From Paenibacillus pini JCM 16418 (GTDB lineage: Bacteria; Bacillota; Bacilli; Paenibacillales; Paenibacillaceae): a stretch of DNA of 64,000 bases. A program made the position numbers and the translations under genes. This document shows positions 16,603 through 26,793 of the stretch, piece after piece. Position 1 is the stretch's first letter; the number at the start of each line of letters is the position of its first letter. The stretch lies in assembly GCF_000576305.1 (NCBI RefSeq), contig NZ_BAVZ01000003.1, positions 310,001 to 374,000 of the forward strand, read 5' to 3'. The notes beneath the pieces were generated by a model. The model saw only the letters and a program-made list of their open reading frames with translations, ran no database searches and was not told where the DNA came from.

Positions 16603-18354
16603 ATGCTGTTAGAAGCTTTTTATCATGTTCCAAGAGACAAATGGGCCTATGCATATGACGATCATACGATTCACTTACGTGTCCGAACAAAGAGAAATGA
16701 TGTCGATAGCATTGTCGTATTAGCAGGAGATAAATATGACTGGGATCAGAGCTACTGTGAAATTGCGATGGAAAAGGCAGCCTGTGATGAAATGTTTGAT
16801 TTTTGGGAGGCTGCTGTAACACCGAAATATAAACGCTTGAGTTACGCTTTCCGAATCACTGCGGGCACTGAAACCTTATATATGCTAGAAACAAGCATCT
16901 CTCACCATTTCCCATTCCCAACAAACGGTTATTTTGAATTTTCTTACATACATGAAATCGATGTGTTTAAAGTACCTGAATGGGCCAAGTCAGCCATATT
17001 CTATCAAATTTTTCCTGAACGTTTCGCTAAAGGCGATCCTTCTATTGATCCTGAGGGTACTGAACTTTGGGGTGGTAAACCTACCCGTGAGAACTTTTTC
17101 GGCGGTGATTTACAAGGAGTTCTAGATCATTTAGATCACTTAATAGATCTAGGGATTAATGCCATTTATTTCACACCATTGTTTCGTTCTCCATCAAACC
17201 ATAAATATGATACGGTGGACTATAAACAAGTGGATCCTCAATTTGGTGATAATGCCTTGTTAAAGCGTGTGGTTGAAGTCTGTCATGAAAAAGGAATACG
17301 CGTCATGCTTGATGCAGTGTTTAATCATTGTAGTGAGCAATTCCCTCCATTTCAAGATGTGCTTACAAATGGAAAGGAATCAAAGTATGCTGATTGGTTT
17401 CATGTAAATGAGTTTCCAGCAAGAGTTCAGAATGGTATTGCTACTTATGATACCTTTGGTTTCTTTGGAAATATGCCCAAATTTAACACTGCCAATCCTG
17501 AGGTGAAACAATATCTACTCGATGTCGCTCAATATTGGATTAAAGAAATTAAGTTGGATGGCTGGCGCTTGGATGTGGCAAATGAAGTCGATCATCACTT
17601 CTGGCGCGATTTCCGTAAGGTTGTTAAACAGGCTAACCCGGAAGCTTATATAGTGGGTGAGGTATGGAGCGACTCACTTAACTGGCTAAATGGTGATCAG
17701 TTTGACTCCGTCATGAATTATCCTTTTGCTGACAAAGTGCTTGAATTCTTTAACGGTAGAATGGATGGACTGACTTTTGCCAATCGAACGGGTGCGATCC
17801 TGATGCGATATCCTCAACAAACAAATGAAGTTGTCTTTAACATGCTTTGCAGTCACGATACACCTCGCCTATTGACTCGAGTAGGAAATGACAAACGCCG
17901 ACTTAAATTGGCAGTCGTGTTCTTGTTCACCTTCATGGGGACGCCATGTATCTTTTATGGTGATGAAATTGGTCTGACGGGCGATGGCGATCCGGATTGC
18001 CGCAAGTGCATGATTTGGGATCCATCCAAGCAAGATCGAGAACTGTATGATTTCTATAAGATCATGATTAAATTACGTAAGGATCACAAAACTCTGAATG
18101 AAAGTGGTCGTTTCCGATTCTTAAAAGCAGATGCCAATGATTCCTGCATCGTGTATGAACGTATGGATGACCAATTCCACTTCATCATTTGGATGAATAA
18201 CACAGACAAACACCAGACGCTGTCTCATCCGATTGTAATCACCGATTGGAAAGATGCTCTATCGAGCGAACCTGTAGTTCCGATTAATGGTATGATGCAT
18301 ATTGGACTTGATCCATACGGATATCGAATCATATATCGTAAACTAAATAATTAG
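16603..18354 (+). CDS. GH13 cyclomaltodextrinase / neopullulanase-type alpha-glycosidase
   Basis: A 583-residue intracellular alpha-amylase-family enzyme without a signal peptide. An N-terminal CBM34-like beta domain (about 1-120) precedes the TIM barrel, the layout of cyclomaltodextrinase, neopullulanase and maltogenic amylase. The four GH13 regions are visible: DAVFNHC, the nucleophile Asp in GWRLDVANEV, the acid Glu in VGEVWSD, and the stabilising Asp in LCSHDTPR; MPKFN lies between regions I and II. It would cleave alpha-1,4 (and perhaps alpha-1,6) links of maltodextrins, consistent with neighbouring glycogen genes. GGGAGGG lies ahead of the ATG. It converges on glgA through a bidirectional terminator. 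Confidence 0.9.
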   Translation: MLLEAFYHVPRDKWAYAYDDHTIHLRVRTKRNDVDSIVVLAGDKYDWDQSYCEIAMEKAACDEMFDFWEAAVTPKYKRLSYAFRITAGTETLYMLETSISHHFPFPTNGYFEFSYIHEIDVFKVPEWAKSAIFYQIFPERFAKGDPSIDPEGTELWGGKPTRENFFGGDLQGVLDHLDHLIDLGINAIYFTPLFRSPSNHKYDTVDYKQVDPQFGDNALLKRVVEVCHEKGIRVMLDAVFNHCSEQFPPFQDVLTNGKESKYADWFHVNEFPARVQNGIATYDTFGFFGNMPKFNTANPEVKQYLLDVAQYWIKEIKLDGWRLDVANEVDHHFWRDFRKVVKQANPEAYIVGEVWSDSLNWLNGDQFDSVMNYPFADKVLEFFNGRMDGLTFANRTGAILMRYPQQTNEVVFNMLCSHDTPRLLTRVGNDKRRLKLAVVFLFTFMGTPCIFYGDEIGLTGDGDPDCRKCMIWDPSKQDRELYDFYKIMIKLRKDHKTLNESGRFRFLKADANDSCIVYERMDDQFHFIIWMNNTDKHQTLSHPIVITDWKDALSSEPVVPINGMMHIGLDPYGYRIIYRKLNN

Positions 18355-18359
18355 CATAG

Positions 18360-18397
18360 AAAAACCGCCGCGTCGATGTTGACACGGCGGTTTTTTC
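18360..18397. terminator. Bidirectional terminator, amylase gene / glgA
   Basis: A G+C-rich stem ACCGCCGCGT / ACACGGCGGT (one mismatch) flanked by A-run and T-run on both sides, between the convergent amylase and glgA stops. Confidence 0.9.
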
Positions 18398-18418
18398 GGA
18401 CCAAACGATTGAATCTCA

Positions 18419-19849
18419 TCATTCAGAAATCTGATTATAAATTTCCATATATTCTTTGGCTGATACGTTCCAGCTATAGTCTCCGTTAAATGCTGTCTTC
18501 ACAATTTGATTCCATCGTTCAGGTTGATTGTAGAACGAAGTTGCACGGCGGATCGTATGCATCATATCATGGGCATTATAATCAGTGAAGGTAAAACCAT
18601 TACCTTCTCCCGTAAACTCGTTATACGCGTGTACAGTGTCGTTCAGCCCACCTGTTTCTCTAACAATAGGGATGCTCCCGTATCGCAGTGCGAGTAATTG
18701 ACTAATACCGCATGGCTCAAATTTCGAAGGCATCAGAAACAGATCACTTGCCGCATAAATTTTACGCGACATCGCTTCGTTAAAGCTGAGCTGCGCAGAC
18801 ATTTTACTTGGAAACCGGTTTGCCGCTTCTCGGAACCAGTCCTCATAGACCCGATCACCTGTACCTAAGATAACAAATTGAACATCATCAAAATACAATA
18901 ATTCATCCAGCACGCGCATGACCAAATCAAGACCTTTTGAATCCACAAGCCGAGTCACCATACCAATTAAAGGCACCGTTGGCGATACAGGGAGATTAAT
19001 CTCCTGTTGTAACTGAAGTTTATTCTCACGCTTTTTAACCAAATTAGAACGATACTTTGTATAAATCGTGGGATCTGTTGCTGGGTTATAGCTTTTGGTA
19101 TCAATACCATTCACAATCCCGCTGAGTCGTCCTCCTAAGGATTGTAGTAAGCCCTCTAACCCATATCCATAATGACTTGTCTTAATTTCCTGAGAATATG
19201 TAGGACTGACAGTCGTTACATGATCCGAATAAATAAGACCGCCCTTCATATAATTAACATTCCCATAATATTCAAGGCCTTCTGAGGTGAAGTACCCATT
19301 ATGCAGCCCAAGCAATTCATGCAACACTTCATAAGGGAAAATACCTTGATAGAGCAAGTTATGTATCGTAAATACCGTCCTAATATCATAATAGAACGGA
19401 TTGTGCCTATAATGAGCCTGTAGCAGTACAGGAATTAATGCAGTATGCCAATCATGGCAATGAATGACATCCGGTTGAAAGCCGAGGACAGGCAGTACTT
19501 CAAGTACAGCCCGGTTAAAAAAAGCAAACCGTTCCCCGTCATCACCATAACCATACACACCATCACGGCCAAAATAAAACTCGTTATCGATAAAATAATA
19601 CGTGATTTGATCATGTACTAACTTCTCGATACCACAGTATTGGCTTCTCCAGCCCACAGGAACCTGCACTTCCGCTATATGCTGCATTTCTTGTTTATAT
19701 TTATCAGGTATCCCCCTGTATTTTGGAAGAATAACCTGTACCTCTGCCCCACCCCGTTGCAAAGCCTGTGGTAATGCTCCGATTACATCTGCTAGTCCTC
19801 CTGTCTTAATAAACGGAGTCGATTCCGCAGCAGCAAATAAAACTTTCAT
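18419..19849 (-). CDS. glgA: Glycogen synthase (ADP-glucose)
   Basis: A 476-residue GT5 glycosyltransferase that extends alpha-1,4-glucan chains from ADP-glucose. The ADP-glucose-binding KTGGLADVIGALP is at about residues 16-28, the HCHDWHT segment near 158, and the C-terminal domain shows GMVTRLVDSKGLDL and the SKFEPCGISQL motif with the catalytic Glu near 377, then RETGGLNDTV. GAAGGAGG lies 9 bases before the ATG, and only two bases separate it from the glgB stop, so the pair is co-transcribed. Length equals the bacterial norm. It works with divergent glgC, which supplies ADP-glucose. Confidence 0.95.
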   Translation of the reverse strand: MKVLFAAAESTPFIKTGGLADVIGALPQALQRGGAEVQVILPKYRGIPDKYKQEMQHIAEVQVPVGWRSQYCGIEKLVHDQITYYFIDNEFYFGRDGVYGYGDDGERFAFFNRAVLEVLPVLGFQPDVIHCHDWHTALIPVLLQAHYRHNPFYYDIRTVFTIHNLLYQGIFPYEVLHELLGLHNGYFTSEGLEYYGNVNYMKGGLIYSDHVTTVSPTYSQEIKTSHYGYGLEGLLQSLGGRLSGIVNGIDTKSYNPATDPTIYTKYRSNLVKKRENKLQLQQEINLPVSPTVPLIGMVTRLVDSKGLDLVMRVLDELLYFDDVQFVILGTGDRVYEDWFREAANRFPSKMSAQLSFNEAMSRKIYAASDLFLMPSKFEPCGISQLLALRYGSIPIVRETGGLNDTVHAYNEFTGEGNGFTFTDYNAHDMMHTIRRATSFYNQPERWNQIVKTAFNGDYSWNVSAKEYMEIYNQISE

Positions 19850-19851
19850 GC

Positions 19852-21791
19852 CTAATTTCCTCCTTCAGTTCGTTTTGTTCTTTTCGTTTCTTTTTTGAAT
19901 ATAACCATACTAAGACCAGGCAGCGTGAATTCGATACTTTGTTTCTGGTCATGCCAAGGAATTTTGTTCGTCGATTGCGCTGTTACGATATTTTCCGTTT
20001 CATTGGACCCGGAATATACTGGATCTGCACTGTTAAAGACAGGTACATACGTGCCCGCACGAGGCACACCGATTCGGTAATTCTCACGAGTTACAGGCAG
20101 AAAATTAATTACAACGATTAACGTATCCCCAGTTTTCTTGCCTCTTCTTATATAAGAAATAATACTTTGCAAATAATCATTTGGACAAATCCATTGATAA
20201 CCCTCTATCTCATGATCCAGCTCCCATAGTGCTTTTTCCTCGAGATACAATTGGTTAAGATCAGCTGTATATTTTTGCATGGTGCGATGGCTTTCATAAT
20301 CCAGCAACATCCAATCCAACTGTTCTTGATCCTTCCACTCGATAAACTGCCCAAACTCGCCTCCCATAAATAACAGCTTTTTGCCTGGATGCGTCATCTG
20401 GTAACCAAGTAAAATACGGAGTCCAGCAAATTTCTGTTCATAAGTCCCGGGCATCTTATCTAACAATGACTTCTTGCCATGTACGACTTCATCATGTGAC
20501 AACGGGAGCGCATAATTGGCAGAATAAGCATAGGCGATGGGAAACGTTAGCAAGTTATGAAGAGAAGGTCTTTCCTCAAACGAGCTTTCGAAGTAATCCA
20601 GCGTGTCGTTCATCCAGCCATATTCCACTTATAATTGAAACCAAGCCCACCCTCATGCACAGGTGAGGTGATGCCCGCCCAAGCACTTGATTCTTCTGCC
20701 ATCATAAGTGCGTTTGGAAAATATCGAAAAACTGCAGTATTTAGCTTTTGGATAAAATCGATAGCCTCGGTGTTCTCATTACTTCCATGATCATTAAGCT
20801 GGTACTGACCTTCTTTTTTCTCAAAATCTAATTTAAGCATACTTGTTACCGCATCTACTCGAAGTCCATCAATATGGAATTGATCTAGCCAGAATAACGC
20901 ATTAGAAATCAGAAAGGAGTGGACTTCTTTCTTGCCGTAATCAAATGTAAGGGTTCCCCATCCAGGCTTCTCTGCTTTGTATGGGTCACTGTATTCAAAC
21001 AAAGGGGTTCCATCGAATAAACGAAGTCCATGCGCATCCTTTGCAAAATGGGAAGGTACCCAGTCCAGAATTACACCGAGATCTGCTTGATGACAGCAAT
21101 CCACTAAGTACATAAAGTCATGTGGTGTACCAAATCTGCTAGTTACGGCATAATATCCCGTGCCTTGGTATCCCCATGATAAGTCATAAGGGTGCTCTGC
21201 CATCGGCATAAATTCCACATGTGTATAATTCATTTCCTTCAAATATGGAATGAGTATGTCGGCCATTTCTCGGTAAGAATAATAGGTGCCATCCTCTTTT
21301 TGCTTCCATGTACCAAAATGAATTTCATAAATATTAATTGCTTTATGGTATGGGGACTTTCTCTTCCTACGCCAAGCTGCATCCTTCCATACATACCCCT
21401 CAAGCGATGTGACGACTGAAGCTGTTGCAGGTCTTAATTCCGCTTGAAACGCATATGGGTCTGCCTTCAAAAATCGCTCACCGCTGGGTCCCGTAATATC
21501 ATATTTGTAAAAAGTGCCGGGTTCAATCCCAGCTACAAAACGACTCCAAAAACCCGAATCGGGTATCTTATCTAATGGATCTGTATCACCATTCCAATTA
21601 TTCCAGTCCGATGCTAACCCTACCTTTAGGGCATGAGGAGCCCATACGGTAAATCTTATGCCTTCGAGCCCATTCTCAATCGCACGATGCGCACCGAGAT
21701 ATTGGTAGCTGTGATATGAGGTCCCTTCATGGAACAAATATATATTATCTGATGAAATCATTGTTTCTTTTACTTTTGCCTCATTGACCAA
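19852..21791 (-). pseudogene. glgB: 1,4-alpha-glucan branching enzyme, frameshifted by one missing base
   Basis: Two frames together make one GlgB. The first (from a TTG at 21791 with GAGGGTGA ahead) holds the CBM48 domain and most of the GH13 barrel: EIHFGTWK, VILDWVPSHFA, the nucleophile region DGLRVDAV and MMAEESSAW with the catalytic Glu, then GFNYKWNMAG and a stop near 20610. The second frame, from about 20620, continues GWMNDTLDYF, LPLSHDEVVHG, LLFMGGEFGQF to the stop at 19852. Family members read NYKWNMGWMND across this point, which needs one more G in ATGGCTGG. Total length, 1940 bases, is one short of whole codons. A sequence error seems likelier than a broken gene inside an intact glg locus. 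Confidence 0.85.
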
Positions 21792-21982
21792 TATAATCAC
21801 CCTCTTTATAAATATAGTGCACACCATTCTTTACCCTATTTTAGGGGAAATGAATTATGAAAATAATGTTTGAAAAATAAAGTTGTAATTTTTCAGGAAT
21901 TTTTCAATATACTCGTTTCATGTGGTCATTTATCCGTTTAAGTATATATCACATGGATAAAACAATTTTGGAGGGAAAAGAC

Positions 21983-23200
21983 ATGAAGAGGAAAGAATGC
22001 ATCGCCATGTTACTAGCCGGAGGTGAGGGTCGCAGATTATCACCGTTGACGTCTAAACAGGCAAAACCCGCCGTACCGTTTGGCGGTCGTTACCGTATTA
22101 TCGATTTTCCTCTCAGTAACTGTGTGAATTCAGGCATCGATACGATTGGTGTTCTAACACAGTATGAAGCAGAATCATTACACCAACATATCGGTGAAGG
22201 TGAACCGTGGGGTATCCACACAAGTGGTGATGACGGAATATCCTTACTACCTTCTTACAATACAGGATCCGCAGAATATTCAGGAACAGCTGATGCAATT
22301 TATAAAAATATTGATTATATCGATCGTCAAAATCCAGAAAATGTATTAATTCTTTCGGGTGATCACATCTACCATATGAACTACAGTGAAATGCTGGAAT
22401 TCCATCAGAAAAATAATGCTGCAGCCACTATCTCTGTTATGGAAGTACCTTGGGAAGAAGCTAGTCGTTTTGGTGTGCTGAGCGTTAATGATGAGCTCCG
22501 CATTTCTGATTTTGCTGAGAAGCCTGCTCAACCAGAGAGCAATTTGGCTTCAATGGGAATTTACATCTTCAAATGGTCATATTTACGTGAACATCTGATC
22601 AGGGATGCAGCTAATGACCAATCATCACATGACTTTGGTAAGGACTTAATCCCTACGATGCTACAAAACCAAGATGAATTGTTCGCATTCCGTTTTAAAG
22701 GCTACTGGAGAGACGTTGGTACTGTAGAGAGCCTGTGGGAAGCGCATATGGACCTTCTTTCCAATGATGTTGATTGGAAGCTACATGATAGCGAATGGCC
22801 TATGTATACCCGCCCTTGGCGTACTAAACTTAGTGCTCATAAAATAAAGAGTGGCACATCTACTAACAGTCTTTTATCAGAAACCTGCTATCTTGACGGT
22901 TCTGCACAAAAGTCGGTTATGTTCTGTGGTGTAGAAGTTGGTAAATCTTCTGAGATCAAGAATAGTGTAGTTATGCCAAATGTTAAAATTGGCCGCAATG
23001 TTATTATTGACCGGGCTATTATCGGTGAAGGTGCTGTAATTAAGGATGGCGCTGTAATTAAAGGCTCAGAAGGCCATGTTGTTGTCATTGGACCTTATGA
23101 GACCGTGCTAGCCAAACCATCTGTACGTACCCAGCCTTCCCGCCTCATTCAAGATGTATACGAAAAGGGACGCTTGCGTGCTGAAGGACTTTCTTCTTAA
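21983..23200 (+). CDS. glgC: Glucose-1-phosphate adenylyltransferase
   Basis: A 405-residue ADP-glucose pyrophosphorylase, the committing step of bacterial glycogen synthesis. The nucleotidyltransferase signature [14 protein letters not shown] is at about 10-23, [15 protein letters not shown] near 29, SGDHIYHM near 119, the substrate-binding AEKPAQP near 174, and YWRDVGT near 232. The C-terminus is a left-handed beta-helix of hexapeptide repeats ([24 protein letters not shown]). GGAGGG precedes the ATG at 21983; an in-frame ATG at 21920 has no site. It is divergent from glgBA and lacks an adjacent glgD, so it should act as a GlgC homotetramer. Confidence 0.94.
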   Translation: MKRKECIAMLLAGGEGRRLSPLTSKQAKPAVPFGGRYRIIDFPLSNCVNSGIDTIGVLTQYEAESLHQHIGEGEPWGIHTSGDDGISLLPSYNTGSAEYSGTADAIYKNIDYIDRQNPENVLILSGDHIYHMNYSEMLEFHQKNNAAATISVMEVPWEEASRFGVLSVNDELRISDFAEKPAQPESNLASMGIYIFKWSYLREHLIRDAANDQSSHDFGKDLIPTMLQNQDELFAFRFKGYWRDVGTVESLWEAHMDLLSNDVDWKLHDSEWPMYTRPWRTKLSAHKIKSGTSTNSLLSETCYLDGSAQKSVMFCGVEVGKSSEIKNSVVMPNVKIGRNVIIDRAIIGEGAVIKDGAVIKGSEGHVVVIGPYETVLAKPSVRTQPSRLIQDVYEKGRLRAEGLSS

Positions 23201-23253
23201 TTCACATTTGAGTTAGGAACATCCATTTGAATATGATGACTTATCCGAATATA

Positions 23254-23287
23254 AAAAGAGCGGTGTCCTTTAGGGACCCGCTCTTTT
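23254..23287. terminator. Terminator between glgC and the histidine kinase gene
   Basis: A near-perfect stem (AAAAGAGCGGTGTCCC / GGGACCCGCTCTTTT) with A- and T-runs on both sides. It can serve both the convergent glgC and histidine kinase transcripts. Confidence 0.85.
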
Positions 23288-23333
23288 GTCATGATTCAAC
23301 AGATGTCTGCATGCATTCTGTATCCCTGCATTA

Positions 23334-24752
23334 TTAAATTAACTCACCTGGGATATCTTCTTTCTTAGGTAGTGGTAATGTAACAATGACCGTCGTACCC
23401 TCTTCTAGTTTACTCTGCATAATCATGTTACCATGATGTAGCTCAACGATTTGCTGTGTAATCGCAAGACCAAGGCCTGTACCACCGTTCAGCGGATTAA
23501 CCTGAAAGAATCGGTCTTTAACACGAATCAGATGTTCCTCATCAATACCAATTCCAGTATCACATACTTGTGTAATGATTTTACCATTCTCTTCATGAAC
23601 GATGAGATCAATCGCTGAATCCTCGTGTGAAAATTTAATCGCATTATCAATAAGATTCAGGAATACTTGTTTTAATCGGTTTGCATCGCCAATTACAATT
23701 GGACGATCCTCTGAATTTAACCTAAGCTCAATGTTTCGTTTCTCAGCCTTGGTCCATAAATTGAGCATAATTTCCTGAAGTAACTCTTTAAGATTGACCC
23801 TGCCCATAATGATTTTCATTTCGTTCTGCTGCAATTTGGAGAAGTCCAAAATCTCTTCAACCAGTCCGATTAGGCGATCCGTTTCCTTCGTTATGATCTC
23901 CATCCCAATCCTTGTCTCTTCAGGATCATAACCTCCAGAATTAATGGTCTCCCCCCAACCTTTAATACTCGTCAGCGGCGTCCGTAGCTCATGTGAAATC
24001 GATGAAATAAAGTCATCCTTCACCTGATTACTACGGATAATTTCCTCTGCCATATAATTGAGTGTAGCTGCTAGCTCCCCAAGTTCATACCTATAATCAC
24101 CTTTTACTCTGGCGCTAAACTTACCTTGCGCCATTTGAGCGGAAACCGCAGTAATATTATTTAGTGGTCTGACAATGGAATTAGCAAGCCCCATGCTGAA
24201 ACCAAGCACAAGTGCGAGAACCGCCGCTCCGACACTAACAGCCAACAAAGTAACATTAAGGAGCTTATCATTAACGTATTCGAGCGAAGTAATATACCGT
24301 ATAATATACGCATCCTGCCCATTGATTTGTTCCAGCTTGGATACTGCCATTACATCTTCCTTCGTTCCGATCTGGCGGCCTACCCAGCGCCCCGTATTAC
24401 CAGAAAGCGCTTGGGAAATGTCACTGGTCTTAATCGCTACGTCGGGCTGAAATTCCGACAGATTGATTAGAACCTCCCCTTGCGTATTAAGTATCTGTAG
24501 CTCGGTTCCTTTTAGTTCAAAACTAGACAACATATAAGAGAGATCATCCGAACCCAAATCATCACTAACTGGCTTAAACTTTTGATAAATATCTTCGACA
24601 TTACGGATGTTTTGAGATATATGGCTGTAAATACTATCATAGTAATACGTGCGAATAGCTAATAAAAAAATGACTTCCGCCAGCAGAAGCGCCGAGAATA
24701 CAACAATAAAATAATGCATGACGATCTGCTTGCGTATGCCTTTCTTAATCAT
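23334..24752 (-). CDS. Sensor histidine kinase
   Basis: A 472-residue membrane kinase. Two membrane segments (about residues 8-30 and 165-190) flank an extracytoplasmic sensor domain of roughly 135 residues. A HAMP linker follows (about 190-243), then HisKA with the phosphorylated His in SISHELRTPLTS, the N box LIDNAIKFS, G1 DTGIGID and G2 GTGLGLAI of the ATPase domain. Its ATG overlaps the response-regulator stop (ATGA), so the two are translationally coupled. It resembles PhoR/ResE-type kinases, but no named orthologue can be fixed. The upstream lipoprotein gene in the same operon suggests an envelope signal. Confidence 0.9.
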   Translation of the reverse strand: MIKKGIRKQIVMHYFIVVFSALLLAEVIFLLAIRTYYYDSIYSHISQNIRNVEDIYQKFKPVSDDLGSDDLSYMLSSFELKGTELQILNTQGEVLINLSEFQPDVAIKTSDISQALSGNTGRWVGRQIGTKEDVMAVSKLEQINGQDAYIIRYITSLEYVNDKLLNVTLLAVSVGAAVLALVLGFSMGLANSIVRPLNNITAVSAQMAQGKFSARVKGDYRYELGELAATLNYMAEEIIRSNQVKDDFISSISHELRTPLTSIKGWGETINSGGYDPEETRIGMEIITKETDRLIGLVEEILDFSKLQQNEMKIIMGRVNLKELLQEIMLNLWTKAEKRNIELRLNSEDRPIVIGDANRLKQVFLNLIDNAIKFSHEDSAIDLIVHEENGKIITQVCDTGIGIDEEHLIRVKDRFFQVNPLNGGTGLGLAITQQIVELHHGNMIMQSKLEEGTTVIVTLPLPKKEDIPGELI

Positions 24753-25447
24753 TGTCCTTGGCCCTTCCACTTATACCCATGGCCCCAAACGGTCTGAAGA
24801 TATTCTGGCTCTGACGGATTCTCTTCAATTTTTTGACGTAAACGGCGGATGTTCACATCAACAATTTTAGGATCACCCATATATTCCTTGCCCCATACGT
24901 GATCTAGTAACACGTCTCTGCTAAGAGGTGTGTTCTCCTTCTCCAGAAAAAATTGAATAAGTGAGAATTCCGTAGGTGTAAGTTCAATCCCCTGCCCATC
25001 CTTCTTAAACTGCTTAGATATCAAATCAAGACTGAACGCCCCTGACTGAAAGCTAACTTTAGCAGAAGTTTCCCGGTGCACATGGACACGACGTAACAGT
25101 GATTGAATCCGTGCTATCAACTCTGTAGGACTGAATGGCTTACTAACATGATCATCGGCCCCTACTGAGAGGGCATATACCTTGTCCTGTTCCTGAACTT
25201 TAGCAGTCAGAAATATAATACCTATCCGTTCATTCGTTTCACGTACTCGGCGACATACCTCAAATCCATCAATACCTGGAACCATGACATCTAGAAGCGC
25301 AATATCAATATCAGGCACAGTCATTAATTTCTCCAATGCCTCATTACCATTCGAAGCTTCAAGTACATCAAAGCCATTCCGTTTCAAATTAATCACAATA
25401 AAACTACGGATTGAGTCCTCGTCTTCCAAAATTAGAACTTTACTCAC
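24749..25447 (-). CDS. OmpR/PhoB-family response regulator
   Basis: A 232-residue two-component regulator. The receiver domain (about 1-118) shows the acidic pair in LEDEDS, the phosphoacceptor Asp in LLDVMVPG, and Lys in SKPFSPTEL. The C-terminal winged helix (about 135-230) carries ELTPTEFSLIQFF, VDVNIRRLRQKIE and GHGYKW as in OmpR, PhoB and YycF. It is coupled by ATGA to its kinase and overlaps the end of the upstream lipoprotein gene by 8 bases, so all three respond as one unit. Target genes are unknown. Confidence 0.92.
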   Translation of the reverse strand: MSKVLILEDEDSIRSFIVINLKRNGFDVLEASNGNEALEKLMTVPDIDIALLDVMVPGIDGFEVCRRVRETNERIGIIFLTAKVQEQDKVYALSVGADDHVSKPFSPTELIARIQSLLRRVHVHRETSAKVSFQSGAFSLDLISKQFKKDGQGIELTPTEFSLIQFFLEKENTPLSRDVLLDHVWGKEYMGDPKIVDVNIRRLRQKIEENPSEPEYLQTVWGHGYKWKGQGQ

Positions 25448-26756
25448 CTGTTTTTTCCTTCCTTTCTATCGGAGGTACTTCATTATTCAACCGTTTATTA
25501 TTTGCATTAACTTCCCAATCACCATAGGTTTTGTACCCAATTACCTTTTCATTTTTGCGAACGAGATATTTCCAATCTTCATGTTGCTTTTCCCACTGGG
25601 ATAACGTAAAAAATTTAATCTCAGCAACGGTTTTTCCCGTGTCCTTGCCGTTATCGAGTAAAATAAATCGCAAATATTCATCAATAACAGATTTCGTATC
25701 AATCGTTAAGTTCCCATACCAACTTTTAGGAAAGAACCCTAAATGGAAACGATTAATGTAATCTCGGTACTCCTGTGCTTTAAATATAAGATCATCTTTA
25801 CCATCCCACTGGCTATAAATCGTAAGCAATGGAATATCTGTGGTCTTATAAAAGCTCCATCCTTTAGGCGGTTCAACACTGCCTATTTCGAGGATCCCAT
25901 CGTTATCCACGTCTTGACTGGCAATTGGCCATTCTTTATAGGTCTTCTTAGAATCAAGAGCTACAACCAGTTTATCATCCTTCATAATGATGACTTGAGA
26001 CTTCGAGCTTTTCTCGCCAATTAAAGTGTCGACAATAATACCTTCTTGATCCTTCAATACTTTACCTGCGACAATATTGTAATAACCCGAAACAAAAGGT
26101 TCCATTTCAATTTTGTCTAGCTCTATAAAACTATCTTTGTATTGATATGTCGTCATATATGCGTATTCGTTTTTCACAAGCTGTAAAACGGATAAGTCTT
26201 TGATATGATCACCGTTTAAATCATCAATAATAAATTTCGTATACGGTAGTTCCAAGATCTTCTCCACACTACTGCCTGTATAATTATAGACGACTAGACC
26301 CTGCAAAACGTCATTATCATCCCGACGTGAGTAACCCGCAATAATATTCTTAATGCCGTTATTCGTCAGATCTTCGAATTGTAATGACTCAAGCCTTGTA
26401 CCTTCACCAGTAAACGTAACCTGCTTTACCCATGTGTTCTTCACATTCTTAAAAATCATCCCTTGGATATTAGCAGGCTGTTCGGATGAAGTATCATAGA
26501 AAACGATCGCTTCATTAATTTTGTCACCATCGAGGTCTTCAAAGTGGATCTGATTTGTGTCTTGCTCATCCCGTGATCTAACGATTGTCGCCCCTTCTGG
26601 CAACTGCGAATGAATAATCGTTTTTAGATCTTCTTTTTCAGCCGTCAATTGTGGAGCTCGCATTAACGATACGGGATAAATTAGAAATGTACAGCCGCTA
26701 AGAAGAAACATCATGAGGATGGCGCCGCAGAAACGAAAATATTTCAATTTAAGCAA
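25440..26756 (-). CDS. Lipoprotein with FG-GAP/VCBS-like repeats
   Basis: A roughly 438-residue exported lipoprotein of no named family. Lipobox LLSGC lies near residues 18-22. At least four Asp-rich repeats spaced through the chain (DLDGDKINEA, DLTNNGIKNI, DLNGDHIKDL, DVDNDGILEI) look like the calcium-binding loops of FG-GAP/VCBS beta-propeller blades. GAGGGG stands five bases before the TTG at 26756; a GTG at 26762 overlaps that site. It overlaps the response regulator gene by 8 bases, so it may be a sensor accessory, binding a ligand outside and signalling to the kinase. That role is inference from the operon. Confidence 0.75.
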   Translation of the reverse strand: MLKLKYFRFCGAILMMFLLSGCTFLIYPVSLMRAPQLTAEKEDLKTIIHSQLPEGATIVRSRDEQDTNQIHFEDLDGDKINEAIVFYDTSSEQPANIQGMIFKNVKNTWVKQVTFTGEGTRLESLQFEDLTNNGIKNIIAGYSRRDDNDVLQGLVVYNYTGSSVEKILELPYTKFIIDDLNGDHIKDLSVLQLVKNEYAYMTTYQYKDSFIELDKIEMEPFVSGYYNIVAGKVLKDQEGIIVDTLIGEKSSKSQVIIMKDDKLVVALDSKKTYKEWPIASQDVDNDGILEIGSVEPPKGWSFYKTTDIPLLTIYSQWDGKDDLIFKAQEYRDYINRFHLGFFPKSWYGNLTIDTKSVIDEYLRFILLDNGKDTGKTVAEIKFFTLSQWEKQHEDWKYLVRKNEKVIGYKTYGDWEVNANNKRLNNEVPPIERKEKTGE

Positions 26757-26793
26757 GTACACCCCTCTTTTCCATATAATAAACGTTTCCAGA

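Noticed and set aside
21936..21960. Sigma-B promoter before glgC
   Set aside because: GTTTAA-13-GGATAA is only a partial match, leaves a very short leader, and sigma-B is not expected with confidence in this lineage.
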